Shown in pieces: positions 1 to 6,701 of a stretch of 64,000 nt of DNA; position 1 is the stretch's first letter; every line of letters starts with the position of its first letter. The position numbers and the translations under genes are program-made. The notes below the pieces were generated by a model. The model was not told where the DNA came from. It was given only the letters and a program-made list of their open reading frames with translations, and made no database searches. Source of the DNA: JABWCK01 sp043822385 (GTDB lineage Archaea; Micrarchaeota; Micrarchaeia; Norongarragalinales; Norongarragalinaceae); the NCBI GenBank assembly GCA_043822385.1, contig JBDRBT010000006.1:55017-119016 (forward strand), written 5' to 3'.

Positions 1-340
1 TGATTTTTTTTAGTTGCTTGCCAGCGTTTTTTTCTAATTCTTTTTTTACTAAGTTGAATAAAACCACGTCGAATGAAGCTGCAGTTAACGCGGCTATTAA
101 CGCTATTAGAACTGCGTTGTTTGAATTCATCATTTCGAGCAGAAAAATTATTGCAAAAGGAGTAGTTACGCCAAAAGTATAGAATGCACCAGTAATTGCT
201 GCGCCTATTAACCCGAGAGAGTGAAGAAAAGCCGCGGTTCCAGAATCTATTCCATTAAAGTGAATTAATACTGAAAGTAAAAGAACTAAACAAACGAGGG
301 TTAAACGCAGTTTTAAAGGTATTTTGCCGGTTAATAGCAT
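1..340 (-). CDS. membrane protein, C-terminus cut by window edge
   Basis: The minus-strand frame opens at an ATG at 340-338 and stays open to base 1, giving 113 codons without a stop, so the gene runs off the left edge. The product starts MLLTGKIPLKLRLTLVCLV and has about three hydrophobic stretches (roughly residues 10-27, 42-65 and 77-100), followed by a Lys/Glu-rich stretch, which fits a small polytopic membrane protein. I do not recognise the family. It lies downstream of the DEAD-box helicase gene on the same strand, 73 bases away, and may share its transcript. Confidence 0.6.
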   Translation of the reverse strand, partial: MLLTGKIPLKLRLTLVCLVLLLSVLIHFNGIDSGTAAFLHSLGLIGAAITGAFYTFGVTTPFAIIFLLEMMNSNNAVLIALIAALTAASFDVVLFNLVKKELEKNAGKQLKKI

Positions 341-413
341 GTACGTTCAATCACGTTGCCTTTGCTTTTAATTGTATTTCAACAAGCGGATGCTATCAAG
401 GTAAAATCCGAGC

Positions 414-1550
414 CTACCTGTAGCTAGTGAACCTTACTGGCCTGCGTGGCCTGTAGCTTTTTCGCTGGGCAAATCTTCGGTCCATAGATGAGGATTGTGG
501 CTTGTAAAACCCTGGAGAATCTGTTTCTACGAAAGTAGTAGCTTTTCCTTTCTTTCCCATTCTGCCAGTTCTACCTATTCTATGCAAGTGTGTATCCTTA
601 TCTCTGGCTTCATCGTAATTAATTACTCTCGTAATATTGTCAACATGCAAGCCTCTTGCAGCAACATCTGTTGCAACCAGCACTTTAAATCTTCCTTCAC
701 TAAAATCGCGTACTATTTTTTCTCTTTTCGATTGCCTCATTCCGCCGTGCAAGTAATTAGAACTAATATTATTTTGGTATAGTTTTTTTCCTACGTACTC
801 TGTTGATCTTTGCGTGGCAACGAAAATAAGTATTCTCGCGCCGGGTTCTTGCTTTAGTATTTCCTTGAGTTTCGCAAATTTTTCTTTTCTAGTTGTTTTA
901 ATTGTTTCTTCTTCTATTCCAACCGCTTTCATTAAATCGCCTACCTCAATCATGATGGGGCTCTTCAAGTAATTTCTAGCAAGATTAATTATGTCTCGAG
1001 TTAAAGTAGCTGAAAACAACATTGTTTGCCGGGTTGGATTAACGTTCTTCATTATTTTTTCCATGTCGTCCCTGAAGCCCATGTCGAGCATTCTGTCTGC
1101 TTCATCTAAAACCACTATGTTGAACATAGACAAGTTTATTGTTCTGCGTTCAAAATGGTCTAAGAGACGTCCTGGTGTAGCAACAATTATTTCAAATCCT
1201 TTCCTTAGCAAGGAAAGTTGTCGTGCTATTTCTTCCCCACCGTAAATCGCGTAAACACGTATTTGGTGGTTTATTCCTATTGCGCGCAATTCTTTGGTTA
1301 TTTGAAGAGCTAACTCACGCGTAGGCGCTATAACCAAGCCCTTCTTGTTTTTGGATGCAGTTATTTGTTCTACTAATCCAATTCCAAAAGCAGCAGTTTT
1401 TCCAGTACCAGTCTGACTTCGAACCATTACGTCTTCTCCTTTTAATATCAAGGAAAGCGTTTTTTCTTGTACTTCTGTTGGTTGAATAAAATTCATTGAA
1501 TCCAACGCGCTAATCGTTTTACTGTTTAATTTTAAGTCACTAAACTTCAT
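414..1550 (-). CDS. DEAD-box ATP-dependent RNA helicase
   Basis: A 378-residue superfamily 2 RNA helicase that would unwind or remodel RNA in the cytoplasm using ATP. All core motifs are visible in order: Q motif with Gln28, Walker A SQTGTGKT at 45-52, PTRELA at 76-81, TPGR at 125-128, DEAD at 149-152, SAT near 180, then the second RecA domain with VATDVAARG and HRIGRTGR. The tail after the helicase core is short and rich in Arg (RRFAQRKSYRPRRPVRF), likely an RNA-binding extension. The length is minimal for the family. The ATG at 1550 has a GGAG sequence about 12 bases upstream (minus strand). A specific role (ribosome assembly, RNA decay or cold response) cannot be read from the sequence. 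Confidence 0.96.
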   Translation of the reverse strand: MKFSDLKLNSKTISALDSMNFIQPTEVQEKTLSLILKGEDVMVRSQTGTGKTAAFGIGLVEQITASKNKKGLVIAPTRELALQITKELRAIGINHQIRVYAIYGGEEIARQLSLLRKGFEIIVATPGRLLDHFERRTINLSMFNIVVLDEADRMLDMGFRDDMEKIMKNVNPTRQTMLFSATLTRDIINLARNYLKSPIMIEVGDLMKAVGIEEETIKTTRKEKFAKLKEILKQEPGARILIFVATQRSTEYVGKKLYQNNISSNYLHGGMRQSKREKIVRDFSEGRFKVLVATDVAARGLHVDNITRVINYDEARDKDTHLHRIGRTGRMGKKGKATTFVETDSPGFYKPQSSSMDRRFAQRKSYRPRRPVRFTSYR

Positions 1551-1706
1551 TTTTTTTCTTTTCTCCTTTAACCTTGTGTTTCGTCTATTAAAGCAAAAGC
1601 GTTTTTGTGTGTGAAATAATACTTTTTTAACTGTGTAATAGAAGAAAAACTGGTTTTCTTTATTTTTTTAATATAATAATATGATTGAATCTCCTTTAAA
1701 AAGAGC

Positions 1707-1740
1707 GGTTTAAACCCGTTAAACAAAGATGGTTTAAACC
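1707..1740. promoter_or_regulatory. two copies of the palindrome GGTTTAAACC
   Basis: The perfect 10-base palindrome GGTTTAAACC occurs at 1707-1716 and again at 1731-1740, 24 bases apart start to start (a little over two helix turns). It lies downstream of a TATA-like run near 1667-1683 and just upstream of the C/D box RNA. Paired palindromes at this spacing would suit a dimeric repressor, but no regulator is assigned. The same ten bases also occur once inside the ammonia-lyase gene near 3892, so chance is possible in this AT-rich DNA. Confidence 0.35.
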
Positions 1741-1761
1741 AGTTTTTTCATTTTTTTTACA

Positions 1762-1819
1762 GGATGATGACGATTTTGAACAACCACTGACTTTGTGATG
1801 AGGCTGATAGCGTCTGACG
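1762..1819 (+). ncRNA. C/D box sRNA (2'-O-methylation guide)
   Basis: Four boxes occur in the right order and at archaeal spacing: box C ATGATGA at 1764-1770, box D' CTGA at 1787-1790, box C' GTGATGA at 1795-1801 and box D CTGA at 1814-1817. The D'-C' spacer is 4 nt and the C'-D guide is exactly 12 nt (GGCTGATAGCGT), which matches the L7Ae/Nop5/fibrillarin RNP architecture; the C-D' interval is 16 nt. By the N+5 rule the D guide would modify the U in the target ACGCUAUCAGCC, and the D' guide a U in UGGUUGUUCAAA. I could not match these to an rRNA or tRNA. The terminal stem outside C and D is weak. Transcription is inferred. Confidence 0.75.
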
Positions 1820-1820
1820 C

Positions 1821-1840
1821 AAACTTTTACAGAAAAGTTT
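1821..1840. repeat. hairpin AAACTTTT-ACAG-AAAAGTTT, copy 1
   Basis: A perfect 8-bp inverted repeat with a 4-nt loop, starting four bases after box D of the C/D RNA and ending 13 bases before the acylphosphatase ATG. The core AACTTTT/AAAAGTT stem recurs at 33020-33043 and 33670-33689, in both cases directly next to a tRNA gene. It could be a 3'-end or processing signal for the small RNA; this is inference. Confidence 0.6.
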
Positions 1841-1853
1841 GAGAGTAATTAAA

Positions 1854-2132
1854 ATGGCGTTGAGACTGGTTTTAAGGGGGAGAGTGCATGGGGTTAATTG
1901 TAGGTCTTTCGTGAAGAGCATTGCGTTTAGAATGGATTTAAAGGGCTGGGTTAAGAATTTGAGTGACGGAAGCGTTGAAGTAGTTGTTGATGGCTCGCTT
2001 GAAGAATTAAATGAATTCAAGAAAAAAATTTTCATTAAGAATCCTGATTCTGATTTTGGTTTGAATGTAGAAGAAATAATTGAAGAAGACGTTGACGAGA
2101 AAGATTTAACGCCTTTTGAGATACGTTTTTAA
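1854..2132 (+). CDS. acylphosphatase
   Basis: A 92-residue acylphosphatase that would hydrolyse acyl phosphates such as acetyl phosphate or 1,3-bisphosphoglycerate. The family loop is present as GRVHGVNCR, with the phosphate-binding Arg, and the catalytic Asn follows in GWVKNLSDGSVEV. Compared with the usual GRVQGVGFR, the Gln is His and the Gly-Phe pair is Asn-Cys. I chose the ATG at 1854 because MALRLVLRGRV fits the family N-terminus; an in-frame TTG at 1839 lies inside the upstream hairpin. The C-terminal acidic stretch (EEIIEEDVDEKD) is longer than usual. Confidence 0.9.
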   Translation: MALRLVLRGRVHGVNCRSFVKSIAFRMDLKGWVKNLSDGSVEVVVDGSLEELNEFKKKIFIKNPDSDFGLNVEEIIEEDVDEKDLTPFEIRF

Positions 2133-2161
2133 TTTGTTCATTGTTATTTTTGTGATTAGAA

Positions 2162-2860
2162 ATGCGTGAAGAACTAAAAAAGAGTATTGATGTTTGGTAC
2201 GAAGACCTTCATTTCAATAAACATAAACAGGCTTTGTTTGAGCATCTTTCTAATTATGATTGGATGAGTATTAGGGATAATGTTGAAAAAATCGGTTCGA
2301 AAGCTAAACGGGGTAAAACTAAGTATTCTATGGTGGAAGTTGGTTCTGCAGTTGTGAACCGCGAGAAAACTCTTTTTCAACTTGCTATAGTGAATGAGTT
2401 TATTTCGCACGCCAGAGGATCGCCACCTGTTTTGGTAGCTGGAGAAAGCGAGCTAGCTAATAGAAACAATGCGATTGAAGAATTGCAAAAAACTTGGTTG
2501 AAGGATACTGCTTTTCGTGAAGAAGTTTTAAAGTTTAAGGAAAACTTGGAGAAAGCTAGTCACGCGTACAATAAGCAAGTTGTTGTAACTGCTCTTAGTA
2601 ACGCGGTAATGCAGTTGCCTCATGGAGATGATTGGCATAAACTTTTTGGTCATGAAGAATGGAGAAAACTAACGCGTGATGATGCGTTTAAGGAATTAAA
2701 TGCTCTTGACAGTTATTTTTACTCTGAAGGTAACCGTTGGTTTCTTAAAGCCGGGAAAAACTGGTCTAAACTTAATAAGCATCCTGTAGGGAACTTATTT
2801 ACTCTTTCCCCTAAGGAATTAGTTGAAGAGTCTAGGCGAGCTAGATATCCGCGAGAGTAA
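2162..2860 (+). CDS. hypothetical protein
   Basis: A 232-residue soluble-looking protein with no membrane segment, starting at an ATG 29 bases after acylphosphatase on the same strand, so probably cotranscribed. It is rich in charged residues and Trp/His (for example GDDWHKLFGHEEWRKL near residue 160) and looks largely helical. I do not recognise a family or a catalytic motif. Codon use and frame integrity look like the neighbours, so it is probably a real gene. Confidence 0.8.
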   Translation: MREELKKSIDVWYEDLHFNKHKQALFEHLSNYDWMSIRDNVEKIGSKAKRGKTKYSMVEVGSAVVNREKTLFQLAIVNEFISHARGSPPVLVAGESELANRNNAIEELQKTWLKDTAFREEVLKFKENLEKASHAYNKQVVVTALSNAVMQLPHGDDWHKLFGHEEWRKLTRDDAFKELNALDSYFYSEGNRWFLKAGKNWSKLNKHPVGNLFTLSPKELVEESRRARYPRE

Positions 2861-2988
2861 TTAACAGGCATGTTTTTAATGCAATAAATTCATTTATTTT
2901 TTATTGAGTTGAAGTGGAAAATGGTACGTGGTTTACTTCATAATCAAGCAATTCGCTTTAACTAGTGTAAACTCTTTTTTTCGTTTGT

Positions 2989-3060
2989 GGCTGGGATGGT
3001 CTAATGGTAGGACAAAAGCTTGTGGAGCTTTTAACGCGAGTTCGATTCTCGCTCCCGGCC
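2989..3060 (+). tRNA. tRNA-His (GTG)
   Basis: A full cloverleaf: acceptor GCTGGGA (2990-2996) pairs with TCCCGGC (3053-3059), D stem GTCT/GGAC, anticodon stem AAAGC/GCTTT with loop TTGTGGA and anticodon GTG at 3022-3024, and a T arm GCGAG-TTCGATT-CTCGC. The encoded G at 2989 opposite C at 3060 supplies the G-1:C73 pair specific to tRNA-His. CCA is not encoded and there is no intron. Confidence 0.97.
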
Positions 3061-3069
3061 CTAAAGTGT

Positions 3070-3099
3070 TTTTAAGTGGGAAACCACAAATTCTTAAAA
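3070..3099. other. stem-loop upstream of the AbrB-type gene
   Basis: GTGG-GAAA-CCAC (3076-3087) is a 4-bp stem with a GNRA-type loop, nested inside TTTTAA (3070-3075) and TTAAAA (3094-3099). It sits between tRNA-His and the AbrB-like gene, just before a TATA-like TTTAAAAT at 3101-3108. It may be an operator or an end signal for the tRNA transcript. The evidence is structural only. Confidence 0.3.
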
Positions 3100-3133
3100 G
3101 TTTAAAATGTGAGGTGAGAAAAATTGAATAAAG

Positions 3134-3364
3134 GTGAATGTCTTCACAAAGAGTTTAGTCAAGAATCCTCGCATTATAGCGTGCAGGCTTGACTCTAAAG
3201 CGCGTCTAGTTTTACCTTTAGTTATACGTGAAAAGCTTAGTGTTAACAAGGGGGATATAGTTTCTTTTGAAGTTGAGTTTAGCGGCGCGTCAGTTTTTTT
3301 ACGGTTGTGCAAGAACATGCAGAAGGGACTTAATAGGTCTTCTAGAAATGGGTGGGAAAAATGA
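3134..3364 (+). CDS. AbrB/SpoVT-type DNA-binding protein
   Basis: A 76-residue protein with one swapped-hairpin DNA-binding domain: LDSKARLVLPLVIREKLSV followed by a KGD turn at about residues 19-42, matching the AbrB/MazE family pattern. It would act as a small dimeric transcription regulator. The chosen start is a GTG at 3134, with GAGGTGAG 15 bases upstream (3111-3118); the exact start is uncertain. Its stop overlaps the ATG of the ammonia-lyase gene (ATGA), so it is translationally coupled to the enzyme operon and probably controls it. The C-terminus (QKGLNRSSRNGWEK) is basic and short. Confidence 0.8.
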   Translation: MNVFTKSLVKNPRIIACRLDSKARLVLPLVIREKLSVNKGDIVSFEVEFSGASVFLRLCKNMQKGLNRSSRNGWEK

Positions 3365-4881
3365 TTGAGATTAATGGAAATAATTTAACTATAGAAAAAA
3401 TTGTTGCTGTAGCTAGAAATAAAGAGAACGTGTTTTTTTCTGAAGAAACGTTTTCAAGAGTTGAAGCAAACTGGTTTGTTCTCCAGGAAATGATTTCGCG
3501 GGGGGACGTGCTTTACGGAGTTAATACCGGAATAGGCGCGTTTGGTAATGTTATTTTGTCTAAAAATGAGGGTGCAGAGCTCTCGAAAAGAATGATTAGA
3601 GCTCACGCTGCTGGTTGGGGTAATCCCTTACCTGAAGATGAAGCTAGGGCGTGCTTGTTGTTGCGTGCAAACGTGTTAGCTAAAGGGTATTCTGGAGTTA
3701 GGCCGGTTATTCTAGAATTGTTTGCTAGTTTACTCAACAAAAACGTTGTTCCAGTTATTTACGAGAAAGGTAGTGTTGGAACTAGCGGTGATTTAGCTCC
3801 CCTAGCTCAAATGGCATTAGTGTTGATTGGTGAAGGTGAAGCGTTTTTTGAAGGAGAAAGAATGCCTTCAAACGAAGCATTGGCGAGAACTGGTTTAAAC
3901 CCGATTGTTTTGCAAGCTAGGGAAGGCTTGGCGTTGTTTAATGGTGCGCAAACAATGACTGCGATTGGTGCTTTAGCAGTTTATGATGCAGAACGATTGT
4001 TGAAAAACGCGCAAGTAGCTGCCGCGTTAACTATAGATTCTTTGAACGCGGTTACTGTTGCTTTCGACGAGCGGTTGCACGCGTTAAGGCCGTTTCCAGG
4101 TCAAATTAGTGTTGCTAGTAATATTCGCGGTTTAATTGAAAATAGTGAAGTTTTGAAGAAACAGAAAAGGGACACTCAAAGCGCTTACAGTCTTCGTTGC
4201 GTTCCACAGGTTTTGGGAGCGTCTAAGGACGCTATTGCTTACGCTAGAACTCAAGTGGAGATTGAAGCTAATTCTGTTGCCGACAACCCTATTTTCTTGA
4301 CTGAAGAAAAAATTTGCTTGGCTGGCGGTAATTTTCACGGACAGCCGGTTGCTTATGCAATGGATTTGTTGGGTATAGCTGTTTCAGAAATAGGTGACAT
4401 GGCGGAAAGGCGAGTGAATCGGTTGTTGAATCCTGCATTAAATGCGGGGTTGCCTGCTTTCTTGATTGCTGAAGGCGGCGGCTTGAATTCTGGTTTAATG
4501 ATTGTTCAATACACTGCGGCAGCGTTGGTTAGTGAAAACAAGATTCTTGCTTCTCCAGCTAGTGTGGATTCTATTCCTTGCAGTGCTGATCAGGAAGACC
4601 ACGTTAGCATGGGTACTATTGCAGCTAGGAAAGCAAGGGAAATATTGCGTAATACTGAAGCGGTTGTTGGAATAGAGTTTCTTTGCGCTAGTCAGGCGTA
4701 CGAATTTCAAAAACCAGCTAAATTAGGCGCGGGAACGAGCGTTGCTTTTGAGGAAGTAAGGAAAGTTTCTTTGAAGGTTGAGGAAGACCGTGTTTTTTAC
4801 AAGGACGTTGAAGTACTGGCTAAACTAGTTCGTTCTGGCAAGATAGTTGAGAAAGTTGAAGAAAAAATTGTTTTGAAGTGA
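3361..4881 (+). CDS. hutH: histidine ammonia-lyase-like MIO enzyme
   Basis: A 506-residue aromatic amino acid ammonia-lyase, most like histidine ammonia-lyase, which converts L-histidine to urocanate and ammonia. Key residues by family numbering are Tyr52, His82 (HAAG), the MIO-forming tripeptide at 141-143, the YSLRC-PQV signature near 270, and Glu412 in QEDHVSMG, which favours histidine over phenylalanine. The MIO triad is Thr-Ser-Gly instead of Ala-Ser-Gly, a variant known in some aminomutases. The ATG at 3361 is preferred over an upstream GTG at 3352 because GGTGGG lies at 3351-3356 and the ATG overlaps the regulator's stop. No urocanase or other hut gene is nearby, so the true substrate and product fate are open. 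Confidence 0.92.
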   Translation: MIEINGNNLTIEKIVAVARNKENVFFSEETFSRVEANWFVLQEMISRGDVLYGVNTGIGAFGNVILSKNEGAELSKRMIRAHAAGWGNPLPEDEARACLLLRANVLAKGYSGVRPVILELFASLLNKNVVPVIYEKGSVGTSGDLAPLAQMALVLIGEGEAFFEGERMPSNEALARTGLNPIVLQAREGLALFNGAQTMTAIGALAVYDAERLLKNAQVAAALTIDSLNAVTVAFDERLHALRPFPGQISVASNIRGLIENSEVLKKQKRDTQSAYSLRCVPQVLGASKDAIAYARTQVEIEANSVADNPIFLTEEKICLAGGNFHGQPVAYAMDLLGIAVSEIGDMAERRVNRLLNPALNAGLPAFLIAEGGGLNSGLMIVQYTAAALVSENKILASPASVDSIPCSADQEDHVSMGTIAARKAREILRNTEAVVGIEFLCASQAYEFQKPAKLGAGTSVAFEEVRKVSLKVEEDRVFYKDVEVLAKLVRSGKIVEKVEEKIVLK

Positions 4882-4886
4882 GTTAA

Positions 4887-5483
4887 ATGAAGAATGCGGT
4901 TTTGTTGGTTATTGACGTGCAGAATGATTTTTGTTCTTCGCGCGGTATTCTAGCTAGGAATGGGTTTGAATTAAAAAAAATACGCGAGAGTGTTTTTCGA
5001 CTTGCGAAGCTAGTTAATGTTGCAAGACAAGCTAGAATTCCAATTGTATTCACTAAGTTAGTGTATGACGAAAAAGTAATTCCCGAAAATAATTATAGAA
5101 GACTCAAGATTAAGGGCGTTGAGGGCTTGTGTGCACCAAACTCGTGGGGAGCTGAATTTTTTCTCATAAAACCAAGACGGAGTGAAAAAGTGTTTGTTAA
5201 AAATTATTATAGTGCGTTTTTCAATACTGGGTTGGACGCGTGGCTTTCCAAGAAAAAAATTAAAATTGTGATTATTACTGGAGTAACTACGCATGTTTGT
5301 CCTTTGCTTACTAGTGCTGACGCGTATTATCGGGGTTTTGAATTAGTTGCTGTTAGTGATTGTCTTGGTTCGTACGAAGCACAAGACTGGTCTTTAAAAT
5401 ATATGCAAAAACAATTTGCAGCTGCAGTAGTGAGTTCTTCTGTTCTTGCTAGTATTTTTCGAGAAAAAGGTGAATTGAAATGA
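4887..5483 (+). CDS. isochorismatase-family cysteine hydrolase
   Basis: A 198-residue hydrolase of the isochorismatase/nicotinamidase fold. The catalytic triad is visible: Asp10 in LLVIDVQNDF, Lys105 in VKNYYSAF, and Cys138 in ITGVTTHVC. Members cleave isochorismate, nicotinamide, N-carbamoyl compounds or ureides; the substrate cannot be read from the sequence. It starts 5 bases after the ammonia-lyase stop, so the two are cotranscribed. An amidase acting on a nitrogen compound linked to amino acid breakdown would fit the context, but that is inference. Confidence 0.9.
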   Translation: MKNAVLLVIDVQNDFCSSRGILARNGFELKKIRESVFRLAKLVNVARQARIPIVFTKLVYDEKVIPENNYRRLKIKGVEGLCAPNSWGAEFFLIKPRRSEKVFVKNYYSAFFNTGLDAWLSKKKIKIVIITGVTTHVCPLLTSADAYYRGFELVAVSDCLGSYEAQDWSLKYMQKQFAAAVVSSSVLASIFREKGELK

Positions 5484-5504
5484 ATGCTATAGGAGTGGGT
5501 GAAC

Positions 5505-6653
5505 ATGCAAGCAAGCAAACTGTTGGCTTGGAGCTTGAAGAAAAACGGTATCCGAGACGTTTTCTTTTACCCTGGGGCTTGCCTCCTGCCTATTGCATAT
5601 TCGCTTGAAGACTGCGGAATAAGAAAAATAACGATGCGTAGTGATGCTTCCATTCCGCATGCGTGCAACGGTTTTTTCCAAGCAAGCGGTAAAGTAGCTG
5701 TTGGTTTCGCTGGCGCGGGCCCTGCTTTTACTAATCTGCTTACGGGATTAGCTGCAGCAAAGGCAGATGGAATTCCAATGGTAATCTTTGTGGCTAATAT
5801 GGAGAAAGCGGTTATTGGCGCGGGAGGTTTTCAGGACTTCGAAATGTGCAAGGCGGCGGTGCCTTTCGTGAAAAAAGCTTTTTTTGCGCGAGACGGATCG
5901 TCGTTTGCGTGTACTGTGCAGGCTGCGTTTGCAGCATGCACTAGCGGAAGGCCGGGACCGGTTTTAGTTGAAGTTCCGAGAGATGTTTGGGTAGAGGAAG
6001 TTGATGTTTTTGATTTGAAGTTTGAGCAAATGTTTTTTTCAGAAAAAATTCTTTCGCTTTCGCAATTGGAAAATTCTAGTGTTTCAAACGCATTGAGTTT
6101 GTGCACGGCTTTTTTTGATTGCGTGGTTACTGGAAATGGTTTGCACAAATACGTTGCAATGCAATCGTTTTGTGGTAAAAAGCTTATTTCAAGCGATTCT
6201 TTCGGTTGCATGGGGTTTTCGCTTCCTGCTGCGATAGGTGCGTGTATTGCGTTGAAGGAACAAGTGTTTCTCTTTGTTGGAGATGGTGATTTTAATATGT
6301 GTTCGAACGAGTTGGGCACTATTTTGCAATATGGCTTGCCGTTGAAAATAGTAGTATTCAATAATTCGTCTTTCGGAAGCATAAACCAGCTTAGGCGCGA
6401 GAACTGCAGACCTGTTGAAAAATTTGCAAACCCAGATTTTGAGCTTATTGCTAGAGCTTATGGATTGGATTACCTAGACGCTGAGGAGAGCACGTTGCCT
6501 CAATGCATCAAACGTGCATGTTCTTCCCTCACGCCTTGTCTAATTGATTTTCGTTGTGAACTCAGCGTTCTTGAAGGAATTCCGTTGCTGCGAAAGTGGT
6601 TGAATGAAAACCGAATTAAACCACTTGCAACAATTAGCATTGCAGTAGGCTAA
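5505..6653 (+). CDS. short acetolactate-synthase-like ThDP enzyme
   Basis: A 382-residue thiamine diphosphate enzyme. The N-terminal PYR domain (about 1-170) resembles acetolactate synthase, including SGRPGPVLVEVPRDV. The C-terminal PP domain carries the ThDP/Mg motif GDGD at 259-262 and NN at 286-287. The central domain found in the roughly 550-residue synthases is missing, giving the size and layout of phosphonopyruvate or sulfopyruvate decarboxylases. The residue aligned with the universal cofactor-activating Glu is Asp47 (RSDASIPH), and GPG is GPA. I chose the ATG at 5505 with AGGAGTGGGTG upstream; a GTG at 5499 is possible. It follows the hydrolase by 21 bases in the same operon. A 2-oxoacid decarboxylase or carboligase role is likely. 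Confidence 0.85.
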   Translation: MQASKLLAWSLKKNGIRDVFFYPGACLLPIAYSLEDCGIRKITMRSDASIPHACNGFFQASGKVAVGFAGAGPAFTNLLTGLAAAKADGIPMVIFVANMEKAVIGAGGFQDFEMCKAAVPFVKKAFFARDGSSFACTVQAAFAACTSGRPGPVLVEVPRDVWVEEVDVFDLKFEQMFFSEKILSLSQLENSSVSNALSLCTAFFDCVVTGNGLHKYVAMQSFCGKKLISSDSFGCMGFSLPAAIGACIALKEQVFLFVGDGDFNMCSNELGTILQYGLPLKIVVFNNSSFGSINQLRRENCRPVEKFANPDFELIARAYGLDYLDAEESTLPQCIKRACSSLTPCLIDFRCELSVLEGIPLLRKWLNENRIKPLATISIAVG

Positions 6654-6675
6654 GAAGTGGGAGGCTTCTTTTTAT
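6652..6675 (+). terminator. stem-loop plus T-run after the ThDP enzyme gene
   Basis: AAGAAG (6652-6657) and CTTCTT (6665-6670) form a 6-bp stem with loop TGGGAGG, followed by TTTTTATT. It overlaps the stop codon of the ThDP gene and precedes hisS by about 30 bases. The form suits a terminator closing the operon; the GGGAGG loop could instead aid translation of hisS. Confidence 0.4.
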
Positions 6676-6701
6676 TATTAGGAAAGTAGTAAGTGATTAG
6701 T

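Noticed and set aside
1757..2035. 92-codon minus-strand open frame
   Set aside because: It is antisense to both the C/D RNA and acylphosphatase, and is low-complexity Ser/Thr/Leu.
2932..2972. GTTTAC and GTAAAC inverted words before tRNA-His
   Set aside because: The arms are only six bases and about 30 bases apart, which is expected by chance here.
2928..3131. 67-codon plus-strand open frame
   Set aside because: It runs through the tRNA-His gene and has no family pattern.
5831..6382. 183-codon minus-strand open frame
   Set aside because: Mirror of the ThDP enzyme coding bias; the plus-strand product has clear domains.
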